Of a stretch of 23,326 nucleotides of DNA, positions 1 through 7,500 are shown one piece after another. The translations under genes were made by a program, and so were the position numbers. Every line of letters begins with the position of its first letter. The first letter of the stretch is position 1. The notes below the pieces were generated by a model. It worked only from the letters and a program-made list of their open reading frames with translations, did no database searches and had not been told where the DNA came from. Source of the stretch: Gammaproteobacteria bacterium (GTDB lineage Bacteria > Pseudomonadota > Gammaproteobacteria > DSM-16500); NCBI GenBank assembly GCA_013287025.1, contig JABDEN010000024.1, positions 1 to 23,326 of the forward strand. Direction: 5' to 3'.

Positions 1-3000
1 TTCAAAAGCAATTTTAGCACCAAATGAATATCCCCATAATGTATAAGGTCCATTTGCCTGAATTTTTTTAATTGCTTTAATATCTTCAACTGCAATGGTG
101 ATGATGGAAGAGCCTGGGATTTCGCAATTATTCAGACCACTGGCTTGTATTCCATAAAACGGACGATTGAGACGAACATGATTTGCGAGCAATCTTAAAT
201 TCATTGGATAGCCGCCAAGTCCGGGCCAGCAAAAAATCGGAGCATTTGTTCCAGACAAGGATAAGGGTATTATTCTAGATATTTTTTTGTCGCACTGATT
301 ATTAATGGTTAAAGCTAATTTTTCGATCGTTGGTGTTTCAAACAAAATTTGCGCGGGAATTTCGCACCCTAATTTTTTACTTATTTCATTAATTAAAATC
401 ATTGCAAGCAATGAATTGCCACCGGCATCGAAAAAATTGTCGGTGACGGAAGCTTCCTCAATTTTCATTATTTTCTTCCAAATATCTAATATGATGGCTT
501 CTTCTCGATTTCTTGGTGCAATCAAATTAGCATTAGATTTTGTAAAGTGCTCTTCTCTCGCCAGCAATTTTTCCAATGTTTTATAATCAATTTTACCATT
601 CACGGTTTGCGGTAAATGATCTAGTATCATAATTTTATTAGGTATCATAAAATCTGGTAACAAATGAGATAAATCATCTTTGAGTAGTTCTGAAGGGCCT
701 TTTGCATGTACGATATCTTCATTCATCCCATCACTTGTTATTTGCGCATCACTCACGAGACCACCAATACAAAAATAAAAAGGTCCAGAATCTCGTCCTA
801 TATTTTTTAATATCGTTTGGAGCGGTTTTGCGGAAGGTAAATCATCGCCACTTTTAGAGCTATAACCGGAAGACATCAACCCTAGTTTTAATTGGTTCAT
901 TTGCAAATGTTGAAGTTTTCTTCCCAATTCAATATATTGCAGCCACTCATTAGAATTTCTGCTTATTAAAATAATGCCGAATGAAGCTTTTTCATAAACA
1001 CTTTGATTAATGGCAATGACATGTTTTTTTTGAATAACGTCATTAGAAACTTTATCTAAATTTCCATTTGTGTATTGATATAATCCGGCAGGCAAATGAT
1101 TTACTTTAGATTCATGAGATTGAATATAGATATCCAAATATTCATCATTCATAACGAAATCATTTGTAATAATTGGGAAAGTACCCAAGTAATAATCCTC
1201 ATCTGCGCAATACAGTTTGTTTTTTATTTCTGGACAATATTCGCCTTTGCCAATTTTTAATGAATGCTTAGGAAGAACTAAATCGAATAGCCCAAGCATG
1301 TGTCCTGCTTCAATTTCCAAAACTTCTAAAATATTATTTTTATAAATAGATTCAATAGCACTTTTTTTTCCGATAAAAGTCACTGTTATTTGAGTGTTTT
1401 TAATTGTTTTATTTGTATTAATCAAGTAAAGCTGATGATAGATAGGATGATAGTAATAATATCCATCGGGAATGCCAGCGACATTATTAATTGCTAAATA
1501 TAACTGGGTAGCATAGAGAGCACCAGGTGATGCATAAGCATATTTAGGCAATAATCTTTGTTTACTTATGAATTGCCCAAAATTTCTTAAAATATGCCCC
1601 AATTCAATTAAGTTGAACGAGGCAATATTGTTTTTTGCTGATTTTATTTCACGATTTTTTAATAATTGAAGAATAACATTTATATCTAATAACCCTCCTT
1701 CATAGAACCGATAAGTTTTTCTCGCAAAAGCGAGAGCGCGTTGTTTCTTTGTAGGATTTTTAAATGGTAGTTTTATAGTGAATTTATCTCTGATTTCTTT
1801 ATCTGACCGACAGCCTGAATGAGAGAGCTGCATTTTAACTTGTAATTTGTTTTCTTTCGATTGATGATGTTGATCGTGATTACCTTGATCCATCAGAGCG
1901 GCTTCTTTAGTATTTAGCTCTACACAGGCAATTAATTTTTGAAATCCCGTGTTTGAATCCGTTTTTACGACAATACCAGCATATTTTACCCATTCATGTT
2001 TTTCGATAGCTAATTTTATTTCATCAAGCTCAATTCGAAACCCACGCAATTTTATTTGATTATCTATTCTGCCAAAGAATTGAAATGTTCCATCTGTCAT
2101 TTGACATACCAAATCTCCGGTTCGATATAAGCGTTCCACCCTAGTATTATTATTAAAACGATAGGAAATAAACTTTTCAAGTGTCAGATCTATCCGATTG
2201 AAATATCCTCGTGCTAATTGATCTCCGCCTATGTACAGTTCGCCAATTTGGTTATCATCCACTATATTTTTATTATTATCCAAAACATAAAAATGCGTAT
2301 TTAGCACCGGTTTTCCAATGGATAATGCATTCGACATATTATGCAAATTATTTTTATCAACTTGATAGGCAGAAGCATTGATCGTGCATTCTGTTGGCCC
2401 ATATAAATTAATTAAATCAACTTCAGGCATTACATTGAAAAGATCAATAGCTAATTTTTTTGAAAGTACTTCTCCACCGCAAAAAATTTGTTTCAATGAT
2501 TTGCATTCTATAAATTTATCATTATCAACCAGCGCTTGCAGTAAAGTGGGAACACATTGTAAAACATGAATATTTTTATTTATTATCGAGTGAATTAACC
2601 TGTCAGGATCACGATAAATTCCCGGTGCACCGATAACAACATGAGATCCACAGCAAACAGCAAGAATTTCCCATTGCGCAGCATCAAAACTGATAGGGGT
2701 TTTTTGCAATACCGTACTAAATTCATTTAAATTAAACTCTGAAGACATCCACCGCAATTGGTTTGTAATACTATAATGTTCGATCATTACACCTTTGGGT
2801 TGTCCAGTGCTTCCTGAAGTATAGATAACATAAGCTAAATGATTTGATAGATTTTCGTTAGGATGTGGATAGGAAAGAAAATCATTATTGATGGTGGCAA
2901 ATTTTTTTAAATCCACTTCAGTAATAATTTCTATATCATTTGGTAGTAGTTCTTTTAATTGTTCTCTTAATTTTTCCTGGCTAAAGATAATTTTGACTTT

Positions 3001-3327
3001 AGTATTTAACACCATAAATCGGATACGTTCGGCTGGATATTCGGGAGCTAATGGTAAATAAGCTGCGCCTGAAAAAAGAATCCCCCAAATGCCTATCATT
3101 AAATCTAATGATGGTTCGACATAGATACCAACACATTCATCTTTGCGTATCCCTTTATGTTGCAGGTATGCGGCAAGAGGTAATAATCTATCTGTCAATT
3201 CCATATAGGTTAAAGAATTACCCATACAGGAAACTGCAGTTCGATTGGGAAAAGAGGTTAATTTTTCTAAAAACAAATTTATTAATGTATTTTCAGATAT
3301 TTTATTATTTATTTTTCTTATTATCAT
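1..3327 (-). CDS. Single-module NRPS, A-Ox-T-TE, indigoidine synthetase (IndC/BpsA)-like; 3' end cut by window edge
   Basis: The frame is open from ATG 3327 to base 1 (1109 codons). There is no condensation domain. Adenylation motifs seen are GAAYLPLAPEYP, YTSGSTGQPKG (from residue 169), FDAAQWE, NLYGPTE, YRTGDL and KLRGFRIEL (around 429). A domain of about 400 residues follows with the SagB/ThcOx signature SPGALYATQLYLAI (from 600). The last adenylation motif NGKIDYKTL comes after it (from 910), so the oxidase is inserted inside the A domain. A carrier motif DNFFDAGGNSLL follows with its phosphopantetheine Ser at 972, then a thioesterase with nucleophile motif GYSFG (Ser1101). This order is that of indigoidine synthetases, which adenylate L-Gln, oxidise it with FMN, release it, and let it dimerise to a blue pigment. 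From memory the BpsA carrier Ser is also near 970. The specificity code begins D-A-W, compatible with Gln but not proof. An AGGG lies 9 nt before ATG 3327; an in-frame ATG at 3345 lacks a Shine-Dalgarno. The product could instead be another oxidised amino-acid compound. Confidence 0.9.
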   Translation of the reverse strand, partial: MIIRKINNKISENTLINLFLEKLTSFPNRTAVSCMGNSLTYMELTDRLLPLAAYLQHKGIRKDECVGIYVEPSLDLMIGIWGILFSGAAYLPLAPEYPAERIRFMVLNTKVKIIFSQEKLREQLKELLPNDIEIITEVDLKKFATINNDFLSYPHPNENLSNHLAYVIYTSGSTGQPKGVMIEHYSITNQLRWMSSEFNLNEFSTVLQKTPISFDAAQWEILAVCCGSHVVIGAPGIYRDPDRLIHSIINKNIHVLQCVPTLLQALVDNDKFIECKSLKQIFCGGEVLSKKLAIDLFNVMPEVDLINLYGPTECTINASAYQVDKNNLHNMSNALSIGKPVLNTHFYVLDNNKNIVDDNQIGELYIGGDQLARGYFNRIDLTLEKFISYRFNNNTRVERLYRTGDLVCQMTDGTFQFFGRIDNQIKLRGFRIELDEIKLAIEKHEWVKYAGIVVKTDSNTGFQKLIACVELNTKEAALMDQGNHDQHHQSKENKLQVKMQLSHSGCRSDKEIRDKFTIKLPFKNPTKKQRALAFARKTYRFYEGGLLDINVILQLLKNREIKSAKNNIASFNLIELGHILRNFGQFISKQRLLPKYAYASPGALYATQLYLAINNVAGIPDGYYYYHPIYHQLYLINTNKTIKNTQITVTFIGKKSAIESIYKNNILEVLEIEAGHMLGLFDLVLPKHSLKIGKGEYCPEIKNKLYCADEDYYLGTFPIITNDFVMNDEYLDIYIQSHESKVNHLPAGLYQYTNGNLDKVSNDVIQKKHVIAINQSVYEKASFGIILISRNSNEWLQYIELGRKLQHLQMNQLKLGLMSSGYSSKSGDDLPSAKPLQTILKNIGRDSGPFYFCIGGLVSDAQITSDGMNEDIVHAKGPSELLKDDLSHLLPDFMIPNKIMILDHLPQTVNGKIDYKTLEKLLAREEHFTKSNANLIAPRNREEAIILDIWKKIMKIEEASVTDNFFDAGGNSLLAMILINEISKKLGCEIPAQILFETPTIEKLALTINNQCDKKISRIIPLSLSGTNAPIFCWPGLGGYPMNLRLLANHVRLNRPFYGIQASGLNNCEIPGSSIITIAVEDIKAIKKIQANGPYTLWGYSFGAKIAFE

Positions 3328-3379
3328 GTCTAATATCCCTGACATTTATTTTATTATTATTTTTATTTAATAACCCGAC

Positions 3380-3407
3380 ATATTAATCGAATTTCTATTT
3401 ATGTCAA
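3380..3407 (-). promoter_or_regulatory. Putative sigma-70 promoter of the NRPS gene
   Basis: On the minus strand a perfect TTGACA (3407-3402) and TAATAT (3385-3380) are separated by 16 bp. They sit about 55-80 bp upstream of the NRPS start codon. Expression would begin near 3373. The box lies in the 123-156 bp gap shared with the divergent HD-domain gene. Confidence 0.5.
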
Positions 3408-3483
3408 TATGGATCAAACTATCTTTAAGTAATAGGATGTGTTTTAATAACTAACCCCAAGTGTTTGAGTGACCAGTATAGCT

Positions 3484-4062
3484 ATGTCAAGTATTCGTGA
3501 TATTTATCAACTTATTTTAGAAATTAATAAACTCAAATTCGTATTTAGAAATACGACAACTGAGCAAGATAGAAAAGAAAGTACAGCAGAACATTCATGG
3601 TCGGCAAGCATGATTGTCATGATTCTTATGAAAGAACTAAAAAATGAGTTTGTTCAAATAGATGAATTAAAGACAATTAAGCTGTCCCTGATTCACGATA
3701 TTGTTGAAATATACGCGGGTGATGTATTCGCTTTTGATATAGAAGGTCGAAAAAATAAAGAAAAAATTGAAGCTGAAGCAATGGATAAACTTATGAATAT
3801 TTATCCTGAGCTAGGAAAAGAGCTTCATGATTTATGGCACGAATTTGAAGATAAAAATACATTGGAAGCAAAAATTGCTAAAGCTGCAGATGCTATCTGC
3901 CCCATTTTTTTACGTGTTGAATCTAAGCAATCCTATATTCCCTTCGGCATTACATTAGATCATTTAGAAAAAATCAAATTTCCATATTTTGTCTTTAGTA
4001 AAACTTTTGTTGCGCTATACCAGCAGTTAACATTGGATCTACAAAAAAATAAGCTCATTTGA
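3484..4062 (+). CDS. HD-domain phosphohydrolase (HDDC2/YfbR-like)
   Basis: This is a metal-dependent phosphohydrolase of the HD superfamily (COG1896-type, which includes 5'-deoxynucleotidases), probably cytosolic. Counting from ATG 3484, the HD metal-ligand pattern is visible: His37 in STAEHSWS, His71-Asp72 in LIHDIVEIYAGD with Glu75, and Asp136 in KAADA. The opening KLKFVFRNTT matches the family's usual start. At 192 residues the length is normal for the family. An alternative in-frame GTG start at 3469 adds five residues; neither start has a strong Shine-Dalgarno, so ATG is preferred. It is transcribed divergently from the NRPS. The sequence does not show whether it acts in the NRPS pathway, and its substrate is unknown. 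Confidence 0.85.
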   Translation: MSSIRDIYQLILEINKLKFVFRNTTTEQDRKESTAEHSWSASMIVMILMKELKNEFVQIDELKTIKLSLIHDIVEIYAGDVFAFDIEGRKNKEKIEAEAMDKLMNIYPELGKELHDLWHEFEDKNTLEAKIAKAADAICPIFLRVESKQSYIPFGITLDHLEKIKFPYFVFSKTFVALYQQLTLDLQKNKLI

Positions 4063-4140
4063 TCAAAAATTTTTTGAATTAAAAGGTACATATTTTTCAA
4101 TTTTCTCATGATGGTGTGATTGTTGATCATGCATTAAGTT

Positions 4141-4163
4141 ATTATAAAAAATATTTTTATAAT
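4141..4163. repeat. AT-only perfect palindrome (10-bp arms, 3-nt centre)
   Basis: Arms at 4141-4150 and 4154-4163 are perfect inverted repeats made only of A and T. They lie in the 190-bp gap between the HD-domain gene and the secreted-protein gene. They could form a weak hairpin at the 3' end of the HD transcript, but there is no GC core, so a terminator role is doubtful. Confidence 0.35.
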
Positions 4164-4185
4164 ACATTCAAACAATTAAAAAATA

Positions 4186-4218
4186 TTGGCACTTCTCTCT
4201 TTTTTCTAATGATAAAAT
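4186..4218 (+). promoter_or_regulatory. Possible promoter of the secreted Tyr-rich protein gene
   Basis: TTGGCA (4186-4191) is followed after 18-19 bp by TGATAA/GATAAA (4210-4216), about 40 bp before the start codon. The -10 match is poor. It is offered because the gene has a strong Shine-Dalgarno (AGGGAG, 4241-4246) and no upstream partner at close range. Confidence 0.25.
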
Positions 4219-4253
4219 AAAGTCTATGGATAAATAAAAAAGGGAGTATTAGA

Positions 4254-4685
4254 ATGATAAAGTCCCTCTCAACCATATCAAAAATCACCGTTTTTTTAGT
4301 CGTTTTTCTTTTTACCACAGGCGTTTTTGCTGAATATTATATTGTGTATCCTGGAAGTTATGCTTCTCCTTGTTATGCATCTTCGCCTTGTAAAATTTAT
4401 AAGAAAAAATATAGGAAATATAAACGACACTATAAATCGCATTGCGGTTATAAAAGACGATACGGCGGTAGTATTGTAAAATATCGTGTATATCCAACTT
4501 GTGGTGGCGCGTATTATGTTCCCAGTTGCCGTTATGAATGGGGTGCACCACAACCAAGTCCTTGTCATTCCGGATGTGGCGATTTTTATGTTCCACCTGA
4601 ATATTTCTATCGTAGTTCTTATTATGATTCTTATTACTATGATCCTGCGATGGATTGGGATACACGAACGAGTGATGATTATTAA
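4254..4685 (+). CDS. Small secreted Tyr/Cys-rich basic protein, unknown function
   Basis: I do not recognise a family. The first 26 or so residues form a signal peptide: a Lys near the N-terminus, a hydrophobic run VFLVVFLFTTG, and a cleavage site after VFA. The mature chain of about 117 residues is extremely rich in tyrosine (25 in total) with seven cysteines, often as PC or CG pairs. Residues about 48-78 are strongly basic (KKKYRKYKRHYK region), while the last 40 residues are Tyr-rich and acidic, ending DWDTRTSDDY. It is low-complexity and probably exported to the periplasm or surface, with possible disulfides. A strong Shine-Dalgarno AGGGAG sits 7 nt before ATG 4254. It converges on the kinase-like gene with only 12 bp between stop codons. 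Confidence 0.8.
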   Translation: MIKSLSTISKITVFLVVFLFTTGVFAEYYIVYPGSYASPCYASSPCKIYKKKYRKYKRHYKSHCGYKRRYGGSIVKYRVYPTCGGAYYVPSCRYEWGAPQPSPCHSGCGDFYVPPEYFYRSSYYDSYYYDPAMDWDTRTSDDY

Positions 4686-4697
4686 GCTAAGAGATCA

Positions 4698-5345
4698 TCA
4701 TTTGCATAACGTGGATAATATTTTTTTTGATAAAGATGAAAGACGTGCTGCATCAAAATAAATATTCATAAATTGACGGACGCCATATTTTTTCCAAAAT
4801 TCTCGATCATCATGAATACCAAACATATGTTTTAAATTACGATACCGTAAAAAAATAGGAAGCGGATGTCGTGTAAATTTTACATCCACGATATCTAATA
4901 AAGCAAAACCCTGATTATCATCATACAGTAAATTTTCTAAATGCAGAGAACGGAAGAAAATACCTTTCTGATGGATCAATGCAATAAATTCAGCAATTCT
5001 TGGGATAATGAAATGAGAATCTTTGTTAGCTAAAATTCGAGTGTTTTCGCCAGGAATTTTTGAGTATGAAAGAATATAAGCATCATAATCTTTGCAATAT
5101 TGTAAAACATCAACCGTAGGAGTGCGAATCCCTTTTTTTTGTAAATGGATGGAATTTTCAGAAAAACGTAAAGCATAAGGTCTGCGATGATTTGATGAAA
5201 ATTTTTTATGTTTAGCATAAAAAACTTTTACCATTTTACCTTCGGAATTTTCTAATAATTTGGGACGATGATAAGTCGTCTTAATCAGCGTTACATCCGC
5301 TGCATGTATGATGGTATTGAAAGTATTAATTGAAATAACGTGCAT
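4698..5345 (-). CDS. LPS-kinase/toluene-tolerance-like kinase-fold protein
   Basis: The 215-residue protein has a small kinase fold of the lipopolysaccharide core kinase (WaaP/KdkA/InaA) type. Visible parts are a beta-3-like VKVF with Lys40, the catalytic-loop equivalent HQKGIFFRSLHLENLL (Arg132, Ser133), the metal-loop equivalent LLDIVDVKF (Asp151), and RYRNLKHMF, which resembles the R-x-RNL motif after the metal loop in this family. In canonical kinases the loop would read HRDxKxxN; here the Asp position is Ser. As I recall, some toluene-tolerance-type relatives also show an FRSLH motif, so this may be a family trait. Its likely role is envelope or LPS modification, or a pseudokinase, in the cytosol. 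It has a weak Shine-Dalgarno and no signal peptide. Confidence 0.7.
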   Translation of the reverse strand: MHVISINTFNTIIHAADVTLIKTTYHRPKLLENSEGKMVKVFYAKHKKFSSNHRRPYALRFSENSIHLQKKGIRTPTVDVLQYCKDYDAYILSYSKIPGENTRILANKDSHFIIPRIAEFIALIHQKGIFFRSLHLENLLYDDNQGFALLDIVDVKFTRHPLPIFLRYRNLKHMFGIHDDREFWKKYGVRQFMNIYFDAARLSSLSKKILSTLCK

Positions 5346-5441
5346 AAAATTTAAAGGTTTTTATGTAAAAACAGCACTATATCATATTTATTGAGGAAAT
5401 ACCTATTTCTCAGTTCTAAGGACTGTCCCATAAAACTCAAC

Positions 5442-5572
5442 CGTCATCAACTATGTCATGCCAGCATGCTTTAATGCCACCTTTAAGCATGCTGGCAGGC
5501 ATCCATAGAGGCTTCGCTACGTGCCCACTGGATGCCAGCTTAAAGCATGCTGGCATGACATAGTTGATGACG
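5442..5572. repeat. 131-bp nested palindromic element (MITE/REP-like)
   Basis: Terminal arms at 5442-5474 and 5540-5572 are perfect 33-bp inverted repeats that open with CGTCATCAAC. Inside, two further inverted pairs nest: a 12-bp arm GCCAGCATGCTT at 5460-5471 with its complement at 5485-5496, and GGCATCCA at 5498-5505 with TGGATGCC at 5529-5536. There is no reading frame and no clear target-site duplication. It is much more GC-rich than its surroundings. It lies between the kinase-like gene and the HAD gene, both on the minus strand, so as RNA it would form a long branched hairpin between them. This looks like a non-autonomous mobile palindrome of the kind dispersed in Legionellales genomes. 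Confidence 0.85.
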
Positions 5573-5617
5573 ACAGCCTGCCCTATTCCCAATGATACAT
5601 GAGAACAGGTATAGTTT

Positions 5618-6478
5618 TCACAACCATTTACTATAACCCAAATTATGTATGTCTTTCGATTCTGGTTCTTTATATTTTTGGCGTGGTTCGAAAAGAAAAA
5701 TTTTATTAATCGCCTGTTTAGCGTTGGTGGGAAATTTATGATAAGCCTCCAATAATTGATGATTCGCTTTTTTCATCTCCTCCGCATCTTTATTAAAATT
5801 TGCTACTTTTTCATCAAGATAGCCGTAGCGGATTCCAAAAAATTGGCTTCCTTTGGGCTTAATCGTGGATTCAATTGCTTTTAGATGTTTTAATTTGTCA
5901 TCAATCATCACTACATTTGCAGGTTGCCAATCGATTGCTTCAAAAAATGCTTGTAAACAATCGCCTTTACTAGACCCTCCGCAAAAAATGATACCGTGAT
6001 GATAAAGCGCAGCATTTTCTACGCCCTTGACAGTCAATCCGAAAGAGCTTTTAGGGGTTTTATTCAATTTAAATTCGATATCCACACTTTTTAATTGGTT
6101 AACAGTGGTATCGCTTAGTTCTCTTCCACGAGCAGTTAAGCCAATCAATGGAGTATTTTTAGCTTGAAGCTTTTTAATCATCGGTGCAGTGACAGTTTCT
6201 ACCAATTCTACTGTTGTATGATATTGATGTAGCGCATGATAAATCGCAATAACTAATGCTTCAGTTTCTTTGGAAGGAGAGTTATCATAGGCAAATTCCA
6301 ATAATTTCATAAACCATTGGTCACTCCCTAAAGCTTCTGCCGATTGAATTAAGGTATTATCGATATCAAAACCACCTAAGAAATCAGGTGCATCAGTAAA
6401 TGGTAAGACATCTTCTATGTGCGAACTTTCTTGAATAGATGGAGTTGGATTGATAGATAACGTATCTCTATTTAACAT
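5618..6478 (-). CDS. HAD-like DUF2608 family protein
   Basis: This 286-residue protein is of the DUF2608 group, a HAD-superfamily offshoot common in intracellular Gammaproteobacteria. All HAD motifs are visible: motif I GGFDIDNTL (Asp38, Asp40), motif II GLTARG (Thr115), motif III Lys171 in GGSSKGDCL, and motif IV VVMIDDK (Asp193, Asp194). Complete motifs predict an Mg-dependent phosphatase or phosphotransferase; the substrate is unknown. No convincing signal peptide is seen, although many family members are exported. AAGGAA sits 7 nt before ATG 6478 and supports the start. It is divergent from the dioxygenase operon, sharing a 168-bp control region with it. Downstream lies the palindromic element. 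Confidence 0.85.
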   Translation of the reverse strand: MLNRDTLSINPTPSIQESSHIEDVLPFTDAPDFLGGFDIDNTLIQSAEALGSDQWFMKLLEFAYDNSPSKETEALVIAIYHALHQYHTTVELVETVTAPMIKKLQAKNTPLIGLTARGRELSDTTVNQLKSVDIEFKLNKTPKSSFGLTVKGVENAALYHHGIIFCGGSSKGDCLQAFFEAIDWQPANVVMIDDKLKHLKAIESTIKPKGSQFFGIRYGYLDEKVANFNKDAEEMKKANHQLLEAYHKFPTNAKQAINKIFLFEPRQKYKEPESKDIHNLGYSKWL

Positions 6479-6521
6479 GTATATTCCTTTATGACAGTGA
6501 CGAAGTGCAATAGAAATTTTT

Positions 6522-6550
6522 TTGACAGGCTAGCACGCAAAGCTTAAGGC
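6522..6550 (+). promoter_or_regulatory. Weak candidate promoter for the 6647-16338 operon
   Basis: A perfect TTGACA (6522-6527) is followed after 17 bp by TAAGGC (6545-6550), a poor -10 box. Other weak boxes occur nearer the gene, so the true start is uncertain. The -10 overlaps the inverted repeat at 6543-6559. Confidence 0.25.
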
Positions 6551-6559
6551 AACCTTAAG
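6543..6559. promoter_or_regulatory. Perfect 7-bp inverted repeat, possible operator
   Basis: CTTAAGG, CAA, CCTTAAG form a perfect dyad in the region between the divergent HAD and dioxygenase genes. It overlaps the candidate -10 box of the operon, so a repressor site is possible. It could also be a chance hairpin in AT-rich DNA. Confidence 0.3.
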
Positions 6560-6635
6560 AATTAAAAGTGGTTGTTCTTTGATTTTTTTCTTGCAGAATA
6601 AATTAAATTGTTATTTCATATGACATACATTTTGC

Positions 6636-6641
6636 AAGGAG
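6636..6641 (+). promoter_or_regulatory. Ribosome binding site AAGGAG that fixes the dioxygenase start
   Basis: AAGGAG lies 5 nt before ATG 6647. The frame is also open upstream to a TTG at 6608, but that codon has no Shine-Dalgarno, so 6647 is the start. Confidence 0.75.
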
Positions 6642-6646
6642 AGCAT

Positions 6647-7486
6647 ATGTCAATACTTATGATTGATTATACCGCGAGCGACGCAGATTATTATTTTACG
6701 CAATCTCTCGCTAATACGGGTTTTGCAGTTTTAAAAAATCATCCTATTGAATCCGCAATCATTTATGATGCGTATCGACAGTGGGAACAATTTTTTTCAC
6801 AAAGTATTGATGAAAAGCAAAATTTTTTATATGAAAAATCGACACAAGATGGATATTTTCCTTTTCAATCTGAAAATGCGAAAAATTACTCTATCGGAGA
6901 CTTAAAAGAATTTTATCATATATATCCTTGGGGACGTATTCCAAATGATTTAAAAGATATTTCATTGCATCTCTATCAATTACTGGAAAAATTAGCTGCG
7001 GAATTATTAGTGTGGATTGAAAAATTTTTACCTTTATCAGTTTCCCAAAAATTATCGATGCCGCTAAAAGAGATGATAACAAATAGTCCAAATACTTTAT
7101 TTCGAGTAATACATTATCCACCTATTGGTAAAATTGAAAGCGGTGCGGTGCGTGCTGCGGCGCATGAAGATATTAATCTCCTTACGTTATTACCTGCAGC
7201 GACCGCGCCAGGATTAGAAGTGCTTGATGCAAATAATCAATGGCACGTTGTCAATTGTGATGCTGGAAATATTGTTGTAAACGTCGGCGATATGTTACAA
7301 ATGTGCACAGAAAATTTTTATAAATCAACGACGCATCGTGTGGTAAATCCAACAAACAATAATGAAAATTGTTCCCGATATTCCATGCCTTTATTTTTAC
7401 ATCCTAATAAACATGTGCGACTTAGTGAAAAATTTACTTCTACGGAATATTTAATACAAAGATTAAGAGAAATTGGAATATATTAA
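6647..7486 (+). CDS. 2-oxoglutarate/Fe(II) dioxygenase, isopenicillin N synthase-like
   Basis: This 279-residue non-haem iron dioxygenase is of the isopenicillin-N-synthase/plant-DIOX type. An N-terminal DIOX_N-like segment carries GFAVLKNHPI (around residue 25). The catalytic jelly-roll has the iron facial triad His173-x-Asp175 (AAHEDINLLTLL) and His230 (STTHRVVNP), with the 2-oxoglutarate-binding R-x-S at Arg244/Ser246 (SRYSMPLF). The iron and cosubstrate residues are therefore intact and the enzyme should be active. The substrate cannot be read from sequence. It is the first gene of a four-gene plus-strand block, with 14 bp to the ATPase. Its place beside effector-like genes suggests a small molecule or peptide hydroxylation linked to them, which is inference. 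Confidence 0.88.
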   Translation: MSILMIDYTASDADYYFTQSLANTGFAVLKNHPIESAIIYDAYRQWEQFFSQSIDEKQNFLYEKSTQDGYFPFQSENAKNYSIGDLKEFYHIYPWGRIPNDLKDISLHLYQLLEKLAAELLVWIEKFLPLSVSQKLSMPLKEMITNSPNTLFRVIHYPPIGKIESGAVRAAAHEDINLLTLLPAATAPGLEVLDANNQWHVVNCDAGNIVVNVGDMLQMCTENFYKSTTHRVVNPTNNNENCSRYSMPLFLHPNKHVRLSEKFTSTEYLIQRLREIGIY

Positions 7487-7500
7487 TTAAGGATAGAATA

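Noticed and set aside
3051..3386. Open frame on the plus strand opposite the NRPS start
   Set aside because: It is antisense to well-matched adenylation motifs and has no family resemblance; it is a shadow of the NRPS gene.
4296..4665. Two antisense open frames opposite the Tyr-rich secreted protein
   Set aside because: They arise from the repetitive TAT/TAC codons; the plus-strand frame has a strong Shine-Dalgarno and a signal peptide.
4486..4761. Plus-strand open frame overlapping the end of the Tyr-rich gene and the kinase-like gene
   Set aside because: It overlaps two better-supported genes and has no ribosome site or recognisable domain.
5420..5434. GGACTGTCCCATAA next to the palindrome looked like an insertion-sequence end
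   Set aside because: No matching opposite end, transposase or target duplication was found; the right flank (rev. comp. GGGCAGGCTGTC) only vaguely resembles it.
6608..6646. Upstream TTG start for the dioxygenase
   Set aside because: There is no Shine-Dalgarno before it, while AAGGAG stands 5 nt before ATG 6647.
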